Shown here one piece after another: positions 34,967-44,006 of a DNA stretch of 64,000 nucleotides (position 1 is its first letter; the number at the start of each line of letters is the position of its first letter). A program made the position numbers and the translations under genes. The DNA is from Desnuesiella massiliensis (GTDB taxonomy: Bacteria; Bacillota; Clostridia; Clostridiales; Clostridiaceae). Under the pieces are notes generated by a model. It did no database searches. It worked only from the letters and a program-made list of their open reading frames with translations, and was not told the DNA's origin. Location: positions 1,116,001 to 1,180,000 of the forward strand of contig NZ_LN879456.1 of the NCBI RefSeq assembly GCF_001403615.1, in the 5' to 3' direction.

Positions 34967-37030
34967 TTACCCTATATCTGAAAATTCAATATTAATTTTA
35001 TCATTCATATTTTCATCAATCATAGCATAACTTTTGCTTTCTTTGGTCAAATCCGTAGCTCTCTTAAATTTAATAATAAACTCTGATCCTTTTTCTATCT
35101 TGCTTCTTACCATTATCTCTCCATCCATAAGTTCAATTAACTTTTTTACCAGAGAAAGTCCTAGTCCTGTACCTTCTGCTCTCCTAGATAAAGAGCTATT
35201 GACCTGAGCAAACCTGTCAAAAATATAGGTGATTTTCTCTTCAGGTATACCTATGCCTTCATCTCTGACTATCAATGAAATATTAGCTTTATCAATGAGT
35301 AATTGAACTAAAATTTGCTTTCCTTCTGGAGTAAACTTTATAGCATTAGAAAGTAGATTTAATAGTATTTTTTCATATTTATCCTTATCAAGAAGTACCT
35401 CTGCTTCCTCCTCATTAGTATCGAAAATTAAATCTATACCTTTGCTCTTTGCATAGGAGTTTACAGAAGTTACTATAAGCTCTGTTGTGATAACAATATC
35501 AAAATTTACTGAATTAATATTTAAAAAACCCGCTTCTGCTTTTGAAATATCTAATATATTATTAATTAACTTTAATAATCTACTGCAGTTTTGATTTATT
35601 CTAAATAAGGTCTTATGAATATTAGGTGTTATTTCTTTTCCATATATGTTGTAAGCTAATTGTAGTGAAGAATAAATTATAGTTAAAGGAGTTCTCAGCT
35701 CATGGGAAATCACTGTAAAGAATTCATCCTTGAGTTTAGTTATCTTTTCTAGCTCCATGCTATGATTTATCTCCTCCGTTATATCAGAAGCATGAATGTG
35801 AATTCTATCCACCTCACCATTTCTATTTTTAAAGGGCTTAAATTTTATTTTATAAAATCTACTATTACCAGAATTATCCTTAACATGATAAGGGGAACAG
35901 GTATATTCTCTTCCTACCCTTCCACAAAACTCAATAGCGTCATATAGTCCTTCATTGCCATATTGGGTTAATGCATCTACTAAGCTTCTATCATCGAGAA
36001 CTTCGTTGTTATCTAACATATATCTGATTAGATATTCAAACTTCTTATTAGCTAGCTTAGTTTTAAAAGAAGGGTATTCTAATACAGCAATAGGTATATC
36101 CATATTATTTACCACATCTCTTACAAAACGCGCCTGATCCTCAGCAAAAATTTCATGCTCTTTAATTTCTGTTATATCCTTTAAGGTTATTATAGTATAA
36201 AGCAGCTGTTTCTTGTTATTTGATATAGGATTTGCATTAAACTCTATATACTTAGTGTTATTACTCTCTCTATCTATAAACTTTAAAACTAAATCTCTAA
36301 TGGGAAGATTATTCTTAAATGCATCATTATATATGTTAAATAAGTGTTCACCTTCTCCGCTAACATGCTGAATAATATATTTCTTCTCTATGTTTGGCAG
36401 ATATAAAAGCTCTGCTGGCGTGATATCTATAATAGAATTTAGAGATTTATTTGAAAAGCTGAATTTGCCTTTAGAATCAAGAACTAATAATCCCTCAGAG
36501 ATATTATTCATCACATCTTTCAAATGCATTAGATGCTCTTTTTCTCTATTTCTTAATATTTCTATGATATCACACTTTGTTTTTAGCTCCGTAGATATAC
36601 TTATAAATTGCTCTCGTTCTTTTTTTATTCTTAAATTTTTCAAATATTCATCAGTGACATCAGAAATACTGATTACTGCCCCCTGAACCCGTTCATTTTC
36701 TATAAAAGGAGAGCAATTTAATAGCAAGTATATATCTTTAACCTCATTACTTTTCTTTAAAATAAGATCTTTATACTTTATACCCTCATTAATTGTTTTA
36801 AAAACTGGATTATTACTTTTATCTAATTTTTGACCATTTTCAAGGATAAATTCATAGTTATCAAATATATCATACATACACATATCAGTCAAAATATTGC
36901 TGCTTATATCAAAAAGCTCTTTAGCCTCATCATTAAAGTATATAATCCTACCCTCAGTATCCGTTACAAATAGATAATAAGGTAATGCATCGATTATAGA
37001 TTGTACTAATTTACGGCTTTCAATATGCAT
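34967..37030 (-). CDS. Soluble PAS-domain sensor histidine kinase
   Basis: A cytoplasmic kinase of 687 aa without visible membrane segments. PAS-type regions are at about 1-130 (LPYYLFVTDTEGRIIYFND), 165-290 and 295-420. HisKA carries the His in FFTVISHELRTPLTIIY near residue 437. The ATP-binding domain has NLLSNAIKFTPEG (N box), DEGIGIPEEK (G1), and GTGLGLSLVKKLI (G2). No receiver gene is adjacent, so it is an orphan. In Clostridium such soluble orphan kinases often phosphorylate Spo0A, but that is inference. Confidence 0.9.
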   Translation of the reverse strand: MHIESRKLVQSIIDALPYYLFVTDTEGRIIYFNDEAKELFDISSNILTDMCMYDIFDNYEFILENGQKLDKSNNPVFKTINEGIKYKDLILKKSNEVKDIYLLLNCSPFIENERVQGAVISISDVTDEYLKNLRIKKEREQFISISTELKTKCDIIEILRNREKEHLMHLKDVMNNISEGLLVLDSKGKFSFSNKSLNSIIDITPAELLYLPNIEKKYIIQHVSGEGEHLFNIYNDAFKNNLPIRDLVLKFIDRESNNTKYIEFNANPISNNKKQLLYTIITLKDITEIKEHEIFAEDQARFVRDVVNNMDIPIAVLEYPSFKTKLANKKFEYLIRYMLDNNEVLDDRSLVDALTQYGNEGLYDAIEFCGRVGREYTCSPYHVKDNSGNSRFYKIKFKPFKNRNGEVDRIHIHASDITEEINHSMELEKITKLKDEFFTVISHELRTPLTIIYSSLQLAYNIYGKEITPNIHKTLFRINQNCSRLLKLINNILDISKAEAGFLNINSVNFDIVITTELIVTSVNSYAKSKGIDLIFDTNEEEAEVLLDKDKYEKILLNLLSNAIKFTPEGKQILVQLLIDKANISLIVRDEGIGIPEEKITYIFDRFAQVNSSLSRRAEGTGLGLSLVKKLIELMDGEIMVRSKIEKGSEFIIKFKRATDLTKESKSYAMIDENMNDKINIEFSDIG

Positions 37031-37191
37031 ATAATTACTCCTTTAATAAAGATAAATAATCGTTAAAAATGCTTAATAATCATTCACCTATTAATGCCTT
37101 TAAATTACTTATATTCTATAAAAACCTTATATTTCCTTCTAATATTTTACATAATTTTATAAAGAATAGAAATATGCATCGTGGCCATTTT

Positions 37192-38961
37192 TCACAATCT
37201 ATAATTAGTAACAATCAGCTGAATACTCCTATTTCCCAGGTATTCATTTATTCCTATATTAAAAACTAGATCTAATAATACAGGATTATTGTCACCATTA
37301 TAGATCCTTTCTAATATATCTCTGCCATATTTTTCAACAATTAAATCATTAAACTTCTCTATATCTCCAAAATAAACAGCTTCCATAAATTTATTGCTTT
37401 TTCTTGAATAAAGCTTTAGCTTTAACACATTTTTATTTTTGCCTAAAACCGTTGCCCTTTGAACACTGATTGACTTTTCTGCAAAATTAGGTTTACTATT
37501 AGCTTTCCCATAAGGTTCTAAGTATGAGATTTCTTCTGCTAGTTCTAAGGTTATATCCTTAAAATTCATCTGCATATCTATATTTACTTCTGGCATTATA
37601 TCCTCTTCAGTCAATGTACAGTTTTTATTTAGCTCTTCCCTAAGCCTATCTATGTTGCTTTCTTCTAAGGATAATCCTGCTGCCATAGGATGTCCTCCAA
37701 ATTTTGCTAGAAGATGCTTACACTTTAAAAGCTCTTCAAACATATTATATCCTTCAATAGATCTTCCTGAGCCCTTTACCCCTTCCTGCGCCTTAGTTAA
37801 AACAATAGAAGGTAAATTATATTTTTCTCTTATTCTTCCTGCAATTATGCCTGCTACACTTTCATGAACCTCAGGAATATAAACCACTAGAACATTATCT
37901 CTTATCAGCGAAGAGCTCTCAATAATATCTATGGCCTTCTCTAATCCTTCGCTAGTGATATTTTGTCTTTCTATATTTAAATTATGTAACCGCTCTGCTA
38001 GTTCTCTAGCACTTTGCTCCTCCTTAGCTAATAATAGCTTTAAAGCAATTATGGCACTTTCTAGTCGTCCCGTAGCATTAATACTTGGTCCAATGATAAA
38101 TCCAAGATGATAGGCACCAATTTCCTTTTCTTCTAATCCCACTTCTTGAATTAAAGCTTTTAGGCCTATATTCTTTGTGCTATTTATCATGGCTAACCCA
38201 TTTCTAACTATGATTCTATTTTCATCAACGAGATCAACCACATCGCAAACTGTAGCTATAGCCGCAAACTCTAAGTATTTAAAAGCCTCTTTTTCTTCTT
38301 TTCCTCTTTTAATGTATAATGCTTGTATTAACTTAAAGGCTATACCAGCTCCGCATAGCTTTTTAAAACTGTAATTGCAATCACTTCTTTTAGGATTTAT
38401 TACTGCATCAGCTAAGGGTAAAACGTAATCCCTGTGTCCACTTTCATTTTCTATAAAGGATATATCATGGTGATCTGTTACTATAACCTTTAATCCCAAT
38501 TCCTTAGCAAGCTTTATTTGATCTAAAGCCGCTATGCCGTTATCACAGGTTACAATCAAATCTACGTTCATCTCTTTTGCTTTTCTTATTATAGATTCAT
38601 TTATACCATAACCTTCATTTATACGATCAGGAATATGATAATCTACATTGGCTTCAAAGTCACTTAGCCCCGAAAATAGTATATATGTACTGATAACACC
38701 ATCTACATCGTAATCCCCTACAATCAAGATTTTTTTATTTTCATCAATATGTTCCTTTATGAGGTTTATGGCTTTATCCATGTCCTTTAAGTCCAATGGA
38801 CTATTTAATACCTCTAAGGATGGATTTAAAAATTTTTCAGCATCCTTAAGATTATATATATCTCTATTGATTAAAAGCTTTCCTAAAATGGGACTTACAT
38901 TAAGAGCCGAAGCAAACCCATTAAAATCTGCTTTAATATTCTTCATCATCCACTTTTCCAT
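37192..38961 (-). CDS. recJ: Single-stranded-DNA exonuclease RecJ-like
   Basis: A DHH-family 5'-3' exonuclease of 589 aa. Motifs: ILIVGDYDVDGVIST, TCDNGIAALDQI, VTDHHDI (DHH) and, in DHHA1, KFGGHPMAAGLS. The C-terminal OB-like part is shorter than in long Firmicute RecJ (about 750 aa), so it may be the compact form. The ATG has AAAGGAGTG upstream, the SD partly formed at the edge of repeat copy 4. It follows the M16 peptidase gene. Confidence 0.93.
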   Translation of the reverse strand: MEKWMMKNIKADFNGFASALNVSPILGKLLINRDIYNLKDAEKFLNPSLEVLNSPLDLKDMDKAINLIKEHIDENKKILIVGDYDVDGVISTYILFSGLSDFEANVDYHIPDRINEGYGINESIIRKAKEMNVDLIVTCDNGIAALDQIKLAKELGLKVIVTDHHDISFIENESGHRDYVLPLADAVINPKRSDCNYSFKKLCGAGIAFKLIQALYIKRGKEEKEAFKYLEFAAIATVCDVVDLVDENRIIVRNGLAMINSTKNIGLKALIQEVGLEEKEIGAYHLGFIIGPSINATGRLESAIIALKLLLAKEEQSARELAERLHNLNIERQNITSEGLEKAIDIIESSSLIRDNVLVVYIPEVHESVAGIIAGRIREKYNLPSIVLTKAQEGVKGSGRSIEGYNMFEELLKCKHLLAKFGGHPMAAGLSLEESNIDRLREELNKNCTLTEEDIMPEVNIDMQMNFKDITLELAEEISYLEPYGKANSKPNFAEKSISVQRATVLGKNKNVLKLKLYSRKSNKFMEAVYFGDIEKFNDLIVEKYGRDILERIYNGDNNPVLLDLVFNIGINEYLGNRSIQLIVTNYRL

Positions 38962-38977
38962 TCAAACACTCCTTTTC

Positions 38978-39114
38978 CAATGCACAATTCGTAGTTCACA
39001 ATTAAGGCTAATTTTCTCAGCTCCGCTGAGAAAACTTAAGAATATAAAATTATTTTGATTTATTTCGCTAAAGAAAAAAATCTTCCTCAATTGTGCATTG
39101 TGAATTGTGCATTA
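38978..39114. repeat. CACAATT-type intergenic inverted repeat, copy 4
   Basis: Left arm: heptads CAATGCACAATTCGTAGTTC and ACAATTAAGG. Inside is a CTCAG/CTGAG hairpin (TTTTCTCAGC...GCTGAGAAAA). The right arm, TTGTGCATTGTGAATTGTGC, ends in ATTAA, whose TAA (read on minus) is the stop codon of the M16 peptidase gene. It fills the space to the recJ SD. Confidence 0.85.
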
Positions 39115-40320
39115 AATAACCACTTGTATAGATTTATTGCTCCAAATTTTATCAATAACGGTTGTCAGTATTTCCCAAGAAATAATTGAATCTATATTCA
39201 TCTCTTCATAAACTTTTTCTGCTGTTCCATACATTATTTCATAAGTAGTAAGTTTTTTAGCTAATTCTATGGACTTTTCAATCTCTAAAAATTTCTTTAG
39301 CTTTAATCTCTTTAAGTAGTTCATATAACTTTCTTCATAAAGCTTTTTATAGCGCTCTAAGTTATTAAAAATTTCATCTATTATTTGTATTACAGCTTTA
39401 TAATTGCTCTTACCAGTGCTAACTTTTATTTGAAACAACTTAATTCCTTCCTCTTCTCTTATTATAGTAGAGAGATCATAGGCTAGTCCTCGCTTAGTTC
39501 TTATTTCATCGAACAATATTCCACTCAATCCTTGTCCAAGCATCATATTAAAAATATTCAACGCTTTCATTTCCATTGAATTCAAATGATGGATATCCAA
39601 GCAATATTCTATTTTAGCACCTTCTAATCCATAAACTTCATTAATAAATATGCCACTTTTGTTAATCTCATAGTCATAGGCTTTTATAGACAAAGGCTTT
39701 TCCTTCCACTGTCCACAAAGCTTTACCACCTGTTCATAAACTTCTTCATAATCTAAGGAGGTAACTATGGATATTACACAATTATTGGGCACATAGTATT
39801 CATTATAATATTGTTTTAAGGCTTCTAAGTTTATTTTTTTTATACTCTTTTCATTGCCTATAATTATATCCTTTATTCTTCTGCTGCTAAAGGCATTACC
39901 ATACAATAAATCCTCACAATGCTGGTCAAAATCTTCTCTCCATTCTTTGCACTCTTGCAAAATCACATCCATTTCTTCATTAAAGCCATAATGGCTTAGA
40001 GTTGGGTTTAATAAAATGTCCATATATAAAGAGAAGGCCTCTTTAAAATTTTCATTTATAGCGGTGCCATAATAGATAACATAAGGAAAGTTTGTCATAG
40101 CATTATTAAAGCCAAATAAATTATCAAATTCCCTATTTATTTCATATTCACTTCTATTTTTACTCCCCTTAAATATCATATGCTCCAAAGCATGGGCCGC
40201 CCCAAAGAAATCCTTCTCTTTCCCTGCCCCTGCATCAAAACCAATACAAAAGGAAGTTATAATACCTTCTTTTTTTTCATGAATTAATGTTAATCCATTT
40301 TGTAAAACTACTTTATTCAT
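39112..40320 (-). CDS. M16-family zinc peptidase
   Basis: A 402-aa insulinase-type peptidase, related to MPP/PqqL-type processing enzymes. The inverted zinc motif HALEHMIFKG (HxxEH) lies near residue 43 and the third ligand Glu is expected near ILQECKEWRED about 75 residues later. The C-terminal M16_C half has GLSGILFDEIRTKRGLAYDL, shown in part. About 400 aa is the usual single-chain length. Its stop lies in a repeat element and its SD abuts another copy, so it is enclosed on both sides by repeats. Confidence 0.88.
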   Translation of the reverse strand: MNKVVLQNGLTLIHEKKEGIITSFCIGFDAGAGKEKDFFGAAHALEHMIFKGSKNRSEYEINREFDNLFGFNNAMTNFPYVIYYGTAINENFKEAFSLYMDILLNPTLSHYGFNEEMDVILQECKEWREDFDQHCEDLLYGNAFSSRRIKDIIIGNEKSIKKINLEALKQYYNEYYVPNNCVISIVTSLDYEEVYEQVVKLCGQWKEKPLSIKAYDYEINKSGIFINEVYGLEGAKIEYCLDIHHLNSMEMKALNIFNMMLGQGLSGILFDEIRTKRGLAYDLSTIIREEEGIKLFQIKVSTGKSNYKAVIQIIDEIFNNLERYKKLYEESYMNYLKRLKLKKFLEIEKSIELAKKLTTYEIMYGTAEKVYEEMNIDSIISWEILTTVIDKIWSNKSIQVVI

Positions 40321-40339
40321 TGAATACCACCCTTTTTTT

Positions 40340-40484
40340 CAATGCAAAATGCACAGTCACAATTCACAATTAAAAGAAGCTTTTTTCCGCTTATCGGAAA
40401 AAAGCAAAATAATTTTATTTATTAATTTTTCTCAGCTTCACTGAGAAAAATTCTCCTTAATTGTGCATTGTGAATTGTGAATTA
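40340..40484. repeat. CACAATT-type intergenic inverted repeat, copy 5
   Basis: Left arm: heptads CAATGCAAAATGCACAGTC and ACAATTCACAATTAAAAG. Two interior hairpins: GCTTTTTTCCG/CGGAAAAAAGC and TTTTTCTCAG/CTGAGAAAAA. Right arm: TTAATTGTGCATTGTGAATT then GTGAATTAA; the TAA is the stop codon of the DJ-1 gene on the minus strand. The left end abuts the SD AAAAAAAGGGTGG of the M16 gene. Confidence 0.88.
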
Positions 40485-41033
40485 ATAAAGCATTGCTTTT
40501 TCTAATTCTGAAGCTTTTTCTTCTTCTCCTAATTTTCTTAAAATCTCGTAGGCAAAATTTAAAGCTGTAGCTGGTCCTCTGCTAGTTAATAAGTTCATGT
40601 CTGCTACCACTTTATCTTCTTTGTATATACAGTTACCTAAAGCATCTTTAAAAGCTGGATAGGAGGTAACTGCCTTTCCTTCTAATATTCCTGCTTCCTT
40701 TAATACTATAGGAGCTGCACAAATAGCTGCTACTAATCGTCCGTAGGAGTAAAAATCCTTTACTGCTTCTAAAACCCTTAAATTATTCTTTAAATTATTG
40801 GCTCCTGGCATGCCTCCTGGCAGCACAATAGCATCATAATCGTGAATATCTATATTTGAAATACAAACATCAGCCTTAACATTTATATCATGAGCTCCTA
40901 AAACATACTCTCCTTCCAAACTGCACATATGGCATTTTACTTCGGCTCTTCTAAGTACATCCACCACTGTTAAAGCCTCTATCTCCTCAAAACCCTCAGC
41001 AAGAAAAACTAAAACTTTTTTTGTTTTATTCAT
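40482..41033 (-). CDS. DJ-1/PfpI family protein (ThiJ-like)
   Basis: A 183-aa protein of the DJ-1 clade. The N-terminal acidic nucleophile-helper region is FLAEGFEEIEALTVVDVLRR, the conserved Cys lies in LVAAICAAPIVLKEAG near residue 103, and LTSRGPATALNFAYEI follows. DJ-1 proteins act as glyoxalase III/deglycase or protect against oxidative and carbonyl stress; which applies is not readable. It is downstream of parC by 18 nt. Confidence 0.9.
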   Translation of the reverse strand: MNKTKKVLVFLAEGFEEIEALTVVDVLRRAEVKCHMCSLEGEYVLGAHDINVKADVCISNIDIHDYDAIVLPGGMPGANNLKNNLRVLEAVKDFYSYGRLVAAICAAPIVLKEAGILEGKAVTSYPAFKDALGNCIYKEDKVVADMNLLTSRGPATALNFAYEILRKLGEEEKASELEKAMLY

Positions 41034-41051
41034 TTTACCTCAAACCCCTTC

Positions 41052-43979
41052 TTACTTTTTATTTTTTACCTTGGTTATAAAAATCCCCATAATAACCAGC
41101 ATTAAATTGGTTCCTCTTCCGGCTCTGTTTTGTAAGCGAATTTCATCCACGTTAAAGGTTTTTTCTTGTTTATTTGAAGCCACTAAGGTTATTTCCTCGC
41201 TATTTTCTTTATCTAAAGCTACTTCATCCTTGACCTTCTTTAATAATGTATTGTAGGAATCTGTCACCTTCGCAAAAATAACCTCGTCCTCATCTTTTAA
41301 ACTTATTCCCGTAACCCCGGAGGCTATTCTTCCCATAACGCTTATATCTGACACGGAAAATTTAATAGCCATAGCTTTTTTAGTAACTAATAGAGCCTTA
41401 GAATCCTCATTATCAGAAAACTCAATAGCTATAAGCTTATCCTTCAGCTGTTTATACTTGTAGCTTTGAATTTCTAAATATTCACCTGCAAATTCCTTTA
41501 AAAGGCTCCTTTTTACCATCCCACTATTAGTAAAGAAGTATATATATAGTTCCTCCTCAAAGGAATCTATGGAAAGCATATTTAATACTCTGTGTTCCTC
41601 TTCAAAACCTTCAACTAAATTCCTTAAATCAAACTCTTCATCCTTTAAATTTTGGAATAAGCAAGCAGATAGTAAATAAGCCTTTGCATTATCTGCAAAT
41701 ATCAATATTTTTTCTTTACTATTAGTCCTTACTTTTCTATAGCTATCTTCCTTTACCTTGTCATAAACTTTGATTTTGCCATATTTGTTTATGCCAAGGG
41801 TAAATTCTGCATACTCATATTCCTCTACATATTCCACAGAAACTATTTCATCCTTTATAGGCATTAAAATCATTTGAGTACCTAACACTGCCCTTTCTAA
41901 AGGTTCTAGTTTAGGCTCTTCCAAGCTAAAGCTTAGTCCATTCTTTGTAAGTACTCTTATAAATTTTTCTTCTCTTTCTGCTTCTACTAATTCTACCTTT
42001 ACAAGGACTTCTCCTTCTCTTAATTTTAAAGCTTGTAGCTTAGAATAACTTGTTTCAAATTTAATTAAGGAAGTCTTTTTTATAGCCCCTCTGCTAGTGA
42101 AGAACAATAATTCTTTACTAGGGCTAAAGCTATCTATAGAAAAAGCACTCAATATATTTTCTTCATTTAGACTAAGCCCCTTAATAAGCTCATCTAGTCT
42201 TTCACCTTTTTCTTTCCACTTGCATTCAGGTATATTATTGCACTTTATTTGATACATATTGCCTTTATCAGTGAAAATAGTTAAGGACTCCTTAGTATTG
42301 GACTGGAATAAAAATCTAGCATAATCCCCTTCTCTATATTCTATATCCTCTAAATTACTGTTTAATCTATTATAGGACTTCAAAGGTACTCTCTTAATAA
42401 ATCCCTCTTTAGATAAGGTCACCATTACATCTTCTACCACCACAAGTTCATCTAAATCTATCTTAGCTTCACTATCATCCTGGACAATTTCTGTTCTTCT
42501 CGCACTGCCGTGTTTTTCTGAAATCTGTAATATTTCTTCTTTTATTACCTTTAAAAGCTCTTTTTCATTTTCCAAAATCTTATTTAACCTTTTTATTACT
42601 TTTTCTAGTTCTTTATATTCTTTTTCAAAAGTCTTTATTTCTAATCCTGTAAGCCTATAAAGCATAAGCTCCAATATAGCCTGAGCTTGCTCTTCTGAAA
42701 AATCAAATTTATTTATTAAATTCTCACTGGCATCTTTTTTTGATTTGGAAGCTCTAATAGTGGCAATTATCTCATCCATAATGCTAATGGCTTTAATAAA
42801 GCCTTCAACTATGTGGAATCTTTTTTCCGCTAGGGCTAATTCCCTTCTTGTTCTTCTGGTAATTATGTCCTTTTGATGCAATACATAATGTTTTATTATA
42901 GCTTTAAGCCCAAGAGTTTCAGGTTTGCCATCAGCCAGGGCTACCATATTAAAGTTTACATTGCATTGAAGATCTGTTTTCTTATAAAGATATTTTAGTA
43001 TTTTGTTTGCCATATCTTCATCTGCTGCTTTTTTTAATTCAATAACTGCCCTAATACCTGTTCTGTCTGATTCATCCCTGATATCAGTAATAGCCTCTAG
43101 GGCTTTCATATGTTTCTTGTCTGCAGTCATTTCTGAAATAGTCTGAAGAAGCTTAGCCTTATTCCTTCTATAAGGGAATTCCGTTATAACTATGCCCCAT
43201 CTCCCATTTTCTAACTTTTCAATAGAGGTTTTCGCTCTTAGGGTTACCTTACCCTCACCAGTTTCATAGGCTGCTAGAAGGGAGTCCTTACCTATTAATA
43301 TGCCGCCTGTAGGCAAGTCTGGACCTTTAATGTAATTCATAAGTCCTTTAGTGGTGATTTCTTCATCGTCAATATAAGCCACAGTGGCATCTATAACCTC
43401 TTTTAAATTATGAGGAGGAATATTAGTAGCTAAACCTACTGCTATTCCAAAGGTTCCATTTACTAATAAATTAGGATATCTACCAGGTAAAACCTTTGGC
43501 TCCATTTCTGTATCAGAATAGTTTGGAACCATATCCACTATTTCTTTATCGATATCTCTAATCATCTCTAGGGCAATGGGAGTAAGCTTAGCTTCCGTAT
43601 AACGCATAGCTGCTGCATTGTCCCCATCAATACTTCCCCAGTTCCCATGACCATCTATTAAAGGCTCTCTTGTAGAGAAATTCTGTGCCAATATTACCAT
43701 GGCATCATAAACTGAAGCATCTCCATGAGGGTGGTATTTACCTAATATATCTCCCACTATTCTAGCAGATTTAAAATAAGGCTTATCTGGGAAAGCCTTT
43801 AACATATAAGCTCCATATATAATTCTCCTATGAACAGGCTTCAAGCCATCCCTTACATCTGGAAGTGCTCTATCCTTAGCTACCTCTACAGCATAAGGCA
43901 AATAGTTTTCTGGCATTGCCTCTTCTAATGGAATATCTATAATATTATTATCTTTTGGTATATCAAGTTTTTTTGCCAT
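41052..43979 (-). CDS. parC: DNA topoisomerase IV subunit A (ParC-like)
   Basis: The breakage-rejoining subunit of a type IIA topoisomerase that decatenates chromosomes. The winged-helix domain has KPVHRRIIYGAYML and DASVYDAMVILAQNFSTR, with the active-site Tyr in AAAMRYTEAKL near residue 127. The C-terminal beta-pinwheel repeats run to 975 aa, longer than E. coli ParC (752) but compatible with clostridial forms. It follows parE by 27 nt. It is called ParC rather than GyrA because of the partner and the absence of a clear GyrA-box QxRGGKG motif. Confidence 0.9.
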   Translation of the reverse strand: MAKKLDIPKDNNIIDIPLEEAMPENYLPYAVEVAKDRALPDVRDGLKPVHRRIIYGAYMLKAFPDKPYFKSARIVGDILGKYHPHGDASVYDAMVILAQNFSTREPLIDGHGNWGSIDGDNAAAMRYTEAKLTPIALEMIRDIDKEIVDMVPNYSDTEMEPKVLPGRYPNLLVNGTFGIAVGLATNIPPHNLKEVIDATVAYIDDEEITTKGLMNYIKGPDLPTGGILIGKDSLLAAYETGEGKVTLRAKTSIEKLENGRWGIVITEFPYRRNKAKLLQTISEMTADKKHMKALEAITDIRDESDRTGIRAVIELKKAADEDMANKILKYLYKKTDLQCNVNFNMVALADGKPETLGLKAIIKHYVLHQKDIITRRTRRELALAEKRFHIVEGFIKAISIMDEIIATIRASKSKKDASENLINKFDFSEEQAQAILELMLYRLTGLEIKTFEKEYKELEKVIKRLNKILENEKELLKVIKEEILQISEKHGSARRTEIVQDDSEAKIDLDELVVVEDVMVTLSKEGFIKRVPLKSYNRLNSNLEDIEYREGDYARFLFQSNTKESLTIFTDKGNMYQIKCNNIPECKWKEKGERLDELIKGLSLNEENILSAFSIDSFSPSKELLFFTSRGAIKKTSLIKFETSYSKLQALKLREGEVLVKVELVEAEREEKFIRVLTKNGLSFSLEEPKLEPLERAVLGTQMILMPIKDEIVSVEYVEEYEYAEFTLGINKYGKIKVYDKVKEDSYRKVRTNSKEKILIFADNAKAYLLSACLFQNLKDEEFDLRNLVEGFEEEHRVLNMLSIDSFEEELYIYFFTNSGMVKRSLLKEFAGEYLEIQSYKYKQLKDKLIAIEFSDNEDSKALLVTKKAMAIKFSVSDISVMGRIASGVTGISLKDEDEVIFAKVTDSYNTLLKKVKDEVALDKENSEEITLVASNKQEKTFNVDEIRLQNRAGRGTNLMLVIMGIFITKVKNKK

Positions 43980-44006
43980 ATATTTTCTACCTTTCTAAAA
44001 GCTCTT

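Noticed and set aside
9587..40484. CRISPR array from the CACAATT heptads
   Set aside because: Units are 7 nt and contiguous, without spacers, and no cas genes are present; they form inverted-repeat arms instead.
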